DNA from: Chiua virens
Taxonomy: Eukaryota; Basidiomycota; Agaricomycetes; Boletales; Boletaceae
DNA: 64,000 bases
Reading direction: 5' to 3'
NCBI GenBank assembly: GCA_019787685.1
Contig: JAHNUO010000012.1
Span: 496,001-560,000, forward strand
Below, in pieces: positions 53,315 through 63,021 of the stretch. The notes beneath the pieces are model-generated. The model saw only the letters and a program-made list of their open reading frames with translations, had not been told where the DNA came from and did not search any database. The translations under genes and the position numbers were made by a program. The first letter of the stretch is position 1; every line of letters begins with the position of its first letter.

Positions 53315-54798
53315 GGTTTTATTTATGCTAACAATAAATGTTGATGGCCGTAGTGCACCTCCTGATCAAGGTCTTTCGACAAGACAGATGAGTGGCAAAA
53401 AGAAGGAGAGGTTCCGGATCACCCTTGGACTGGCTGCAAACACAGATGGAAGTGAGAAGCTGCCCCTGTTCTACATTGGCTGGTCAAAGAAACCAAAGGC
53501 CTTTAATTACAAGTCACCACAAGCATTTGGCTATTATTATCGTAACAACAAGAATGCGTGGATGACAATGGAATTGTTTGAAGAGTGAGCATTGTAGTCA
53601 ATCCAAGTATTTTTCACTCATTCAATGGTGCTCTAGATGGATTAAAATGCTCGATCTCAAGATAGGTGCTCAGAGATGCTTCATCTGCCTTCTCATCGAT
53701 AACTTTGCTGGCCACTTAATCGTGTACAAGCCACATCACATCCAGCTTGAATTCTTTGAGCCAAAGATGACCTCATTTATCCAGCCACTCGATGCTGGTG
53801 TCATCTGGTGCTTCAAGGGATTGTACTGTCGAGCCTTCTCTAAATGTGCGATCAACTTGGGTGAAGCAGGTGAAGCAGAGATCTACAAAATCAATATTCG
53901 TGAGGCCATGCTTATGGCAAAAGAGGCTTGGGATGGAGTCGAGCCCCAGGCCATCGAGCACTGTTGGAACCACACTCAAATTCAGGCAGCCAGGGCACCA
54001 TCGTCGCATCCAGTTCATGCTAGTCCTCATGCCTGGGCCATTATTTGCAACTTTGCCACAGACGCCACCACGACGCTCCCAGCAGCTGAAAATCAGCTCC
54101 AAGAGCTTCTTGGCGAATCCTATGTGGATGAGCATTGGCAGGCTGCTCTCAAGGCCGTCATGGATGCCGAAGGTGACACATTGCAAGCAGCCAAGGCAGT
54201 TGAGAAGCTTGCAGCAGCTGCAACACATCATACTGGGCTTATAATCAAGATCCCTGCGAAACCATTGCAACTTGTCGCTGTTGAGAAGGATCTAATGGAT
54301 TCTGTCAAGGAATTGAGGGATCGCAACCATATTTTCGGCATACCATTGACTGTTGACGAGATCCTGTCGCCAAAAGAAGAAGACAAAGTTGGTGAGCCAA
54401 TGTATCAATTCAAAGACAAGGCAGCAATTGTTGCAGCTGTCCACCACCAAATGGCTGTCGAATGTGGAGAGATTATTGAGGTTGAGTCCGATGACGAGGA
54501 TGACTTGCCTGTTAGCACCCCAATCTCTTGTTCAGAGATGATTCAGCTGTGTGAGAAACTGGAGATGGCTTGCATCACTCGGAGTGGTGCTGACACTTCT
54601 TTGGAGGTTGTAAGACAACTTCGCAAGCTTCGGGGTGATGTGCGACGGGAGGAAATGCAAACAGCGAAGCAAACGACGTTGGACAGCTATTGGAAGCAGT
54701 AGATTCGCCGTCGATGTCACACATGTCACATTATGTTACATTATGTCACACTCTTGGACCCGCATACATGTCGTTCTGCATGGGTGAAAAGTCTCCTT

Positions 54799-54824
54799 CG
54801 TATGCGTTATGAAAAAGTCCACTG
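54799..54824 (-). repeat. Right terminal inverted repeat of the pogo-type element
   Basis: In reverse complement it reads CAGTGGACTTTTTCATAACG onward and is followed by TA at 54825-54826. Confidence 0.85.
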
Positions 54825-54989
54825 TATCCCTTGGACCTGAATCAATGTCAGGGCGACTGCAAGCTACACCTTTGCTCAGTTGACATCGTTCCAAGTCAGG
54901 AATAGCGTCTTGATGATTACGAGCAATTTGTGAGAATCACTCGGCGTTACAGAAATACAGCTGCATAAATAAACCGTCACTGGACCACC

Positions 54990-55394
54990 ATGGCCCGATT
55001 TTCTGCCTTTTTCCAAGTCTGCTGGTGTTCACCCCGGCGACCGTCGGTCCCCTCGAAGTCTATTGCTAACTTTGCGGCTTCTGCCGACGCCATCAGCTGG
55101 ATTATCTATGTGTGTAAGTTGACAAACAGGATCTCTTGCCGTGGCGGCCTTTCGTGGAACCGATATAGACCACGGGACTCACAGTATCAACCCAATGTGC
55201 GGAGAAAACCATACATATTCTGCATAGACGAAGGAGCAGCGACATTAGCCCGTCCAAGGTTCAGGGGTCTCCCGGTGATCATTCGGGCGATAAGTGACTC
55301 ATCGACAACCCAGTTCGATCCCGCCTCACACCTTGACCCTCGCAGTGGCGCTTCCGTCGGGACGATCCTGTATCATGCGAGCATCCCTAAATAA
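54990..55394 (+). CDS. Hypothetical ORF, 134 codons
   Basis: ATG 54990 in a fair start context (CCACCATGG). I do not recognise the product. It has a Cys/Ser-rich start and no clear domain. A TATA-like CATAAATAAA lies just upstream near 54964-54973. It may be a chance frame or one exon of a larger gene. It sits between the transposon and the convergent end of DUF6534 paralogue C. Confidence 0.25.
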   Translation: MARFSAFFQVCWCSPRRPSVPSKSIANFAASADAISWIIYVCKLTNRISCRGGLSWNRYRPRDSQYQPNVRRKPYIFCIDEGAATLARPRFRGLPVIIRAISDSSTTQFDPASHLDPRSGASVGTILYHASIPK

Positions 55395-55922
55395 GCAGTG
55401 ACATAAAATAGACCTGCATGGGAAGGAACCACATGTAGGGGTTCGGACATGAGCAGGTTACCCTGGACGACGGTTACCCTGTATCTCATCTACAAGTACG
55501 GTCCCAAGTTACTCACTGTGGTTTTTACTTGATTCTATTGTATGCATGCTAACTATCGTACAAACTGTCTGAATCCGTTCGATATGGCAATGAAAACGGT
55601 GCCGACCGCTATCATCGTCAAGAGGACTCCAATCCAATGTGACGATGGGGGTGGTCGGTTTGAACCGCTGGGAAAATGACAAGAAAACAAAGTGTACGTG
55701 CGTGTGATTTGATGGAAGATTGCAAACGAATGTAGATGTTAGATGTGAACGGTGAAAGACATAATACGATGCTTCCTTCTCCATGGACTTCTTTTTCCAT
55801 CAAGGAACAATACCCATGTTACGATCTTGTGTGAAAGCCATACTTGTCCGGGCGTGCGATTTTGGATTTTATGACGATGCAGTAATGTGCATTTGTTGGA
55901 ACCGATGAGAACAGACACCGCA

Positions 55923-58052
55923 TCAGACCGTCTGTCTAACTGTGTCTCCTGTTCGGTCGACCGTGGTGTGCACGGCAATTTCCAGTTCCCCACGTGTGGC
56001 CATGACCTATCAATAGTAACAACAGCGAACAAAGGAAAGTAATAGGTCAGCATAAACTCAACGTTCGAATGAAATATTTACTTTATGGATTTCGTTTGGA
56101 GACGAGTGTTCGGAGCACGATGCTGTGAAACCGGTTGCCAAATGTGGGTCGCTTGACCCAGACAGTCCTGATAGCTCAATGGAAATGGGTCCATCGCCTT
56201 TACGGAGGCGTTTGCGTGCATTCATCCTAAAAGCCAGCGGAATGAACCAAAGTAAGTCTCGGTTACATGGTGAAGATATCCACCACCGAATGTGGATGGA
56301 AGAAGGGAAAAATAAAAGAAGCAGAAAGCAAGACCTACAAAGCGAGGTATGAGTTAATGTACACTAAGTAACCATGTTAGCCTGGCATCCTCTACACATG
56401 TTTCAATTCTGGACACTTACGCTTTGGGAGATTGAAGTAGAACGCCAAGAAGATGTAATTGGTAGGCATGACCGCATACTGTTTTATGATTGGTGAGATT
56501 GTACGCAGAGTGGATTGTAATCTACGCACCATTGTAGTTCCAAGAATGGCATCGATCCTGGTGAAGTATTTATAATTATTCGATCGCAAAGTATAATACT
56601 CGAAGAAATACACACGATGTGAGCAACCCTTGAAGGAATTCATCAGTATGTCATATGAAAGGAAGGCCATATCTCACCAGTGGTGATGATATAACACAAG
56701 AGGGTGTTGACCATCGTATTCGTCCTTGGTGACGTAGAAATGAACAGAGCTGTGGATATGCGACCAAGTAATATTACCTTCGCAAACCTGTCTTTGACTT
56801 GAACAGGTAGTAACATAGCACCAGAGACACATAGAGATCGCCCGCAAAGGTCGTCACGAAGCTTGCATAGAACCAGGGCTAAAGGGATCTCAAAATGGCG
56901 AGAGGAGAAATCAGTAGAAATACTTACTGTGAGGGTATCAAGTTGCGAAAAGGACGCGAGTTGGAAGCTGGGATATTATGAGCATAGGAACATCCGAAAA
57001 AGCTAGGGCTAACGCTTTGGCCGTAATTACTGCAACAACTATCAGTCTGACATCCCTTTCAAGAAAGAACACTTACCGAGCCCAACGACTATGATGAATC
57101 ATGATCGAAAATTGGAGATCAACACGAGGAAATGAGTCTACACAAGACATACTCAAGTCACAAAGAGATAAGATCCACTTATAACACCGGTCAGAACACA
57201 ACAACATATCAATCCCAACACTCGCAGGACTCGACTCACAACGATGGACGTCAGGAAAATATTTCCATTACTGACTGCACGCCATCAGCAACGTTTCGAC
57301 GGGAGTTGGAAATAGACTTACGCCCCCATACTCGCTTTGAGAACAGGCTTGGTAATAATAAGCATGATTCAAGTAGATGAGTTGGAATGAAAATTACCAC
57401 CGAATAAACACATCCGTGACACACTAAAACAGAATTCTTAATTGAAAGAGACGATGTCATCAACCATCAAAACCTCACTGTCACCGTCGTATGGATCTGT
57501 TCGATATTCCTCAATAAGAGTAGACTTTTCGAAATAAGGGTGACTCACTATTATGCTCCTGCAAAGAGTGTGAATGCGACTTCTCGGAGGAGAGTAAGAA
57601 ATCACGTACCACACTGGTATTCCTATGGACGATGGGTTCATGTAGTTTATCACAAGATAATAGTAGAGAATTTGACTAGTCAGACACGCGTCGAATGTGT
57701 CTAAAACCCTACAAGGAGTAATCAACAGGCAGAAATACGGATCGGAATGTGGGCACACTCACCAGAGTATGACGACCTATCATCGATGAAAAATCAATGA
57801 CAAAAAACTCCGATATCAGGGGTAACTAGCTTACGATAATTTTCAAAGCTGGCCGGTCATCGGGGTACCGTTGGAAGTAGATATAGGCTTGAACACTGGT
57901 GATTCCCCAAAAACTGAAAGAACGACCTTGATAAGGCGGTCGAACAGGAATTGAAATACTCACGCTGCAGCGAAAAGACCACCTATGAGAAGTGCTCCTA
58001 ATGTATTATCCACATTGAAAGGGAGGGCGACGGACGGGGGCGGAGTAGCCAT
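55923..58052 (-). CDS. DUF6534-type seven-helix membrane protein, paralogue C
   Basis: Third family member, on the far side of the transposon. ATG 58052; exon 1 (58052-57964) encodes VALPFNVDNTLGALLIGGLF. Then AYIYFQRYPDDRPALKI, a 14-nt exon (VVILW), LDTFDACLTSQILYYYLVIN, VTDVFIR, LFSKRVWGR, VSNGNIFLTSIV, TFAGDLYVSLVLCYYLFKS, a helix ending LCYIITTG, VMPTNYIFLAFYFNLPK and VYINSYLAL. The tail is MNARKRLRKGDGPISIEL and the final exon is ELEIAVHTTVDRTGD, ending TGA 55923-55925. Exon structure equals that of paralogues A and B; no frame break was found. Function of the family is unknown; membrane location is inferred from the helices. Confidence 0.8.
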
Positions 58053-59445
58053 GTGTGACCCAGTGAGTTAAGGAGCGACGTCAGGTAGGCCAGCTGAGGA
58101 GTTACAAAAAGATCTTGGAAGAACACTCAGTGAGTGCACGGAATGGCATGAGTATAGTTGGAAGCCCGGAGGCTTCATTTAAGTGCTTAACGTTCCTCGC
58201 ACGTACTCACGTACCCGATGAATTGTTATGTTGAGAGCCCGAGTCGGCGTAAAGCGGAGCCTTTGTGGTTGCAGCACTGCGTGCCTCTTACAATACATTA
58301 GCGGGGAACTCACATGAAGGTATATTTAAAAATTTTAATGCCCTCACTGACTCAGGCCCTGGGCCTGGTTGCATTCTTCATCTTCGCCTCTAGCGCCAAA
58401 AATATGGTGAGCTTATTCACCGGCCCATATGGCAAGTAACCAATTCCCAGCCGTGCCGCTGTAGCCATTACCCGCAGAGCCGGGTGCGAGAAAGCGGGTG
58501 AGAGGATGCATATTTTTCGTAGAGAGCTTGAACAACTTGGGGTCTAAAATTTGAATGGCAGCGGATTAAGCCAGGGTCCCCTGTTGTCTTCAGTATTACT
58601 TAAGTAATAATCACTTCCTTTCTAAGGCTTACATTTCCCATCGATAGGACCAACTTCGCTCCATTTTATCAATTTCTATGACCGGAGTCGAACGGCTCCG
58701 GAGTCCGGAAACCAACCTTTGAGAGTGAAAGTTCCGGTGAAATTTTCATTTCCGTATGCCACGGCACTGATTCATATAATGGACAAGCTCGGAACATGAG
58801 AGAGACCGTTTCCTGAGACTGCGTCGCTTGCGATCAGCCACTGAGCCACTGCATTCCGAAGTATGAACCGAGGGGGGCAGACACGTAACGGCTCCAAGCC
58901 TTCACACAACACGAGTCTTACGAATCAATTGTGTTGTCCCTGCTTCAGGAATCAGTTGAAAGAAAACGTCAACGCAGATTAGGTTTTTGATTGCACGACC
59001 AAAGTCACTTGAAGCTTCGTGGGTGTCGTGCGACCGGGAGACCATTTCTGGCATTTCAACTTTACCGCTACCACAGCTCGATCGGGCCTATGCTTACATT
59101 CTGCTTCCAGTCCTCTGGCTCGACTGACGTATCGCCGAAAAGTTAGGTTTCATCTTCAGAGATCGCATGCTGCATGATAACCTTGGTACTGGGTCTAGTT
59201 TGAAATCTGTAGACATTTATGGCAAAACTTTGCGTTTCATGGATGAGGAATGGTCAAAGGTTGTGCAGCGTAATACGTTGTACGAGCATCCTAGTAATTA
59301 ATCTGGAAGTGATTTTTGTGATAACATGAATGTTTTACATGTTAAAAGTGCATTTGGATACTCATACTCCGAGGCCGACTCTGCTAAGATATCGTGGTGG
59401 GAATGCATCATTAAAGACTCTAACAACCAGTGTCAATCACACCCC
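58053..59445. other. Intergenic, nothing recognised
   Basis: No convincing exon, RNA gene or repeat. A GC-rich hairpin-like stretch (near 58680-58712) resembles a tRNA T-arm, but no tRNA fold surrounds it. The upstream regions of two divergent genes (DUF6534 C and the acyltransferase) lie here. Confidence 0.4.
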
Positions 59446-61506
59446 ATGATGTCCACTTTTCACCCTTTCCCACTGGCAAGCCCGTGGGTCCTTGATGCTA
59501 CTCGTGATCCGCCGGTGTATACTCGGTCAGTCTGAGACTTGGGTCTCATTGCATAACCTATAATGAGACTAATTTCAACCCATGATTGGTTACTAGGCTT
59601 ATGGTTGGTTCTGAGGTATTGTTTCAGAGACATGAAAACGCCTTCAATGGGTAACGTTCTCTCCAATATGATCATTGATAAGCGAAATGAACGCTCATAC
59701 GTCATTCGACAGAGCCGATGAGGCTTGTTTCGGGATCAACTTTACCTCTTCCCTATCTGTTGAAGTTTTGGGACATCGTACTCGACGGGCTCTGGATAGA
59801 CTCCGGTAGGATGATTTCTTTTTATCCTGGTTATTTCACGATTGCCTAAGAGGACTGATGTTGGGCTTTTTTGTCCCAGATTTGTTTGCCCTATCATTGC
59901 ATGCACGGTGGAGGACGTCACACGTCCACGATGGTGTTACACCCCTTCTGCCGACCGGGAAGCCTGGCTCAACCTGGCTTTTGTAATTGAAGAACAAGGA
60001 GCTTCACTGAACCCATCTAAATTTGTTCAGAGCATCAACCTCAAAAGGTTACCGTACATCGACGGAAAGGGAGTTACTACTTTATTCAGGGCTTACCTGC
60101 TTACAACTTCAGAGTCGAAAGAGGGTGGTCGAGACAGGAACTTGAAGGAATACGGTCTATACTTTCATGGTACTCATTCCATCCTAGAAGGCGGATCTGC
60201 ACTCCATGCACTGAACCTTATGTGCGAATGGATGTCTGATCATCATGGCATGGAGGTCACAATCACACCTGTGGAGGAGTGGAAGAACCTTCCTGTGGAT
60301 CCCATTACTGCCACAGGAGGACCGTTGGGAGCTCAAGAAAGGGAAGCGTCTGAAAGCAACCTCCTCCAAACACTTGTGAGAGCTCTGACCACAGTAGGTT
60401 CTTCTTGCCCTGCTGATGAGAGTAATGACATAGATATCTTTTAGTGCCATCACTCCCTGCCTCCTCCATCTTGTCCATTGAACATGTCTGAACCACGATT
60501 CCATCATACGATAACACTTTCAGGTACAGAAACGGCGGAGATCGTGGCCCAAACGAGGAAGATGGGTGTTACCATGTCAGCGTTATTCCAAGCTGCACAC
60601 GCCTTGGCGCAGATCAAGATGAATCCAATACCTCCACCGGCCGATCTTAACTTCCCATGCAGTAACGTTATGTGTGTAACGTTTTCTGCTCCATTTTATA
60701 TGCCTATTATTTTTGACTTCGATCCGTATTGTCCACAGTATCTCTCTTCAGCGCTATCTGAAAGCGTCAATCAACCCGAAAACTCATCTCATATCAGCAT
60801 CGACTTTGATGCCATTGAATTTTCCGATTGGCCAGCTTTTGACAGAACACAGCGAGAAAGCAATGCTAATTAAAACAGCGAAGGCGCTCCAGCTCCAGGA
60901 CTGTTTTGATAGTCATCTGGCAGACCCCCATCTCCCGCACCTGCTAGCTGTCCTTGGGACTATGCTGCCAAGTAAGGAAGACATGGCCAAAATGACGAGG
61001 ATGAATCCATGGCGTTGCGTGTTGAGTAATCTGGGTATCGTGGAGGACAAGCTATCAACACAACACGGGAAAATCAGTGTTGAGAGTATTTGCTTCGGGA
61101 CTCGAGTGGGAACTAGCATGTGAGAAATTTGTTGACATCCCATTTCCGCAGTCACTTATGTTCTCCCTTTTGTTCTCTCCTCGCTCACAGGGCTATCCAC
61201 ACGTGGACCATGCACTCAAAGCTACATTTCAGAGTTCAGGTGGGTTCCCTCTAATGGCTTCTCTGTTTATAGTTTCCACTTCGTGCTTTATTGGGTGCAG
61301 CTTGTTCTAACCTGTCGGAACATCAGGGAGTTGCGGCTTGGGGAGAAGAATGTATGAAAACGCTGTTGGAGGAAACAGTGAAGACCGTGCTCCTCGTCCT
61401 GGATGACTCCGAGTCTGCAACTTGCCACAACCAAGGCTCCGACAGGACTGATGAGGAAGCGGGCCATCAGGAAAAGGTTCCCGCCGTCATCATTGCAAAG
61501 TTATAA
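59446..61506 (+). CDS. CoA-dependent acyltransferase, trichothecene-acetyltransferase-like fold
   Basis: Multi-exon gene whose boundaries are partly uncertain. The likely first exon from ATG 59446 gives FHPFPLASPWVLDATRDPPV. Later exons encode FGINFTSSLSVEVLGHRTRR joined to FVCPIIACTVEDV at an intron ending CCCAG near 59878, then YGLYFHGTHSILEGGSALHA, where HGTHSILEGG corresponds to the HxxxDG catalytic motif with Glu for Asp and His shifted. After a 51-nt intron comes RFHHTITLSGTETAEIVAQT and TMSALFQAAHALAQI. Next are LLIKTAKALQ-type helices and NPWRCVLSNLGIVEDKL, WTMHSKLHFRVQ, and a final exon to 61506. The fold is that of the condensation/acetyltransferase superfamily (Tri3-like), which moves an acyl group from CoA to an alcohol or amine in secondary metabolism. 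Substrate unknown. The exact N-terminus and two intron sites are tentative. Confidence 0.65.
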
Positions 61507-62090
61507 ATGATGATATGTAATGTATACAGTTCTGTCCATTGCGGCTTACTCGACAATCTCCTTTGCTTTAGTCATGTACTATGTAGTACGGATGGTGACA
61601 AGACCGACTTCATCGCCGGAATATGATCCCTTTGCGACCAACTTGACTTGGACTGTAGAACGGTAAAACCGGAGCCAATATCAATGCGCTGAGCTGAGGT
61701 CATTCAAAGTAATAGTGAGACACGGTGTTACAGAACATGAATACAAAAGCGCGAAACCTTCCGTACGATCGACGCTTGATCGTCATGACATACTGCTAGG
61801 AGATTGAATCAATCTGCCCCATCTACAATACACGGTCGGAAGCAAATTAACCATCGGGGCAGCTCAACCATCATTCCGTCTCGACGCCGCTCATTCTAAT
61901 CCGATGTGCTCAATGTTTCGAAACAAACTGACGACTATGCTTACTGTCTCGGGAACTCCTGGTTCCCCACCACGCGAAGGTCGAGGTGGATCACGGAATG
62001 ACTGTGGCTAATAGGATATCAGCTTCTTATGACGCGACTCATCCATTGAAGAGAAGTGACGTACAGGAGGTACTCGATATTGAAGTGTCA
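61507..62090. other. Intergenic, nothing recognised
   Basis: No convincing exon or repeat in this stretch. It separates the acyltransferase gene from the minus-strand phosphoesterase remnant. Confidence 0.4.
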
Positions 62091-62139
62091 GATATTTAGC
62101 AGTAGTATAGTGAGTATCACTCGATCGTAGTTCATGGGT

Positions 62140-62736
62140 GACACGGACCAGAGTGTGACAGCCGGCTGATCCATTTCCTCAAAAGGCGGCGGGAGATCGC
62201 GGAAAAGAAGGCGTCGAGGGTTAGAGGGGCGAAAGCGTGTGTATTGAAAAGGCCATGTACCTTATTGAGGGGTGTACGGACTGCCGTAGATGCGTAGCGC
62301 GTGTCTGCGCACGGTCACCTGTACCTCGTCGTTCTCGAGGTATGTCAGCTCGGGGTAGGTCTCGCGTAGGTATGCACGTGTCGCGGGGTCCGCGAGCGCT
62401 GCATCATGGTTACCCACGACGAAGATCTTGACTGGGTGGGACTGCACGCTCAGCCATGCGAGGGCGTCGCAAACCTCGAGGAGGGTACCGGATTGGGTGA
62501 GGTCACCCGCATGGAGGAAAATGTCACCTTGAGGCAGAGACGGTTGGGTGTTGTGTGTGCTGTGGGTGTCAGATGCAGGTGTCTGTGGGAGACTGTTGGG
62601 CCGGTGGGATTGGCACGGGAGGCTGCGTCCAGGCATAGACGCGGCGCGAGAGGGAGAGGAGTGGGGAAACTTTGAATTTGTCCCAGATGGCTTCAAGTTG
62701 CTGTCGGCGATGGATGAGTGAGTCGATCGCAGGCAT
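62140..62736 (-). pseudogene. Calcineurin-like metallophosphoesterase remnant
   Basis: A frame from ATG 62736 reads HRRQQLEAIWDKFKVSPLLS and SLSRRVYAWTQPP, as at the start of fungal relatives. It breaks at the first metal motif: TGCATCTGACACCCAC gives CI-stop unless two bases are restored, after which SDTHSTH continues in the neighbouring frame. That frame holds GDIFLHAGDLTQSG, VKIFVVGNHDAAL and RIYGSPYTPQ, so all three core metal-binding motifs (D-x-H, GD, GNHD) are recognisable. TAA at 62262-62264 then stands where relatives have Tyr (PQ-Y-GT), and GTWPFQYTRF continues in frame beyond it. The C-terminal THGPP motif was not found. Best read as a decaying gene; sequence errors are an alternative. 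Confidence 0.7.
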
Positions 62737-63021
62737 TCAAAGATATGATTCGACTCCTACTAAGTCGGCGGAGCGTCAGACACAGAAAATATATCGGCGA
62801 GAGCAAATGTAGAGCAGTAGCTTTTGATCGAGTCTCATGGAAATCTCATAGTAGGAACAGGCGTTTTGTGAAGGATCTTTTGCAGAAATGGTTCTCCTGA
62901 CACTCGCTTTGATGGGAAGACCACGTTTTGTATTATACTATGAGTAGTCAAGGTTTGGAAAGAACGGGCTTCTCGGATCTCATGTACGCCATACTGTCCC
63001 TGTTCAGGGCGGATACTTGTT

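Larger units (their letters stand above)
7803..54702 (+). pseudogene. pogo/CENP-B-like DDE transposase gene, interrupted by two LTR retrotransposons
   Basis: There are four exon segments: 7803-8321, 28123-28292, 53354-53584 and 53637-54702. Together they keep one open frame of 661 codons. The first segment holds an N-terminal helix-turn-helix region and a CENP-B-type DNA-binding region (KALILWVRSMEEKGEAINGP). The DDE_1 catalytic core follows: FNFDETSLF (first D), LSTRQMSGKKKERF, LLIDNFAGH (second D) and PLDAGVIWCFKG (third D). Its role would be to cut and paste the flanking TIR element. Intron 1 is 56 nt with branch point TGCTAAC and is itself split by retrotransposon 2a; intron 2 is 53585-53636. 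The break at 8321 lies in an exon, so no intact protein can be made now. No nonsense or frameshift remains once the insertions are ignored, so inactivation appears due to the insertions. Confidence 0.85.
7416..54824 (+). mobile_element. pogo-type (Tc1/mariner superfamily) DNA transposon, expanded to 47 kb by nested retrotransposons
   Basis: The ends are imperfect 26-bp inverted repeats (7416-7441 and 54799-54824) starting CAGTRGACTTTTTCATAA, flanked by TA at 7414-7415 and 54825-54826. TA is the standard target of this superfamily. The sequence between them holds a CENP-B/pogo-like transposase gene on the plus strand, split by two LTR elements at 8322-28117 and 28315-53314. Taking out those two and one copy of each 5-bp duplication leaves about 2603 bp, a normal size for such an element. 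The transposon is therefore the oldest layer of the nest. Confidence 0.88.

Noticed and set aside
54990..55394. Considered as an exon of a known fungal family
   Set aside because: No motif recognised; kept only as a low-confidence hypothetical ORF.
58660..58745. Possible tRNA (hairpin with a TTCGA loop)
   Set aside because: The T-arm-like hairpin has no matching D-arm, anticodon arm or acceptor stem at the right distances.
58795..58865. Possible tRNA on the minus strand (TGGCTCAGTGG motif)
   Set aside because: The D-arm-like words are there, but no anticodon stem or T-arm could be folded.
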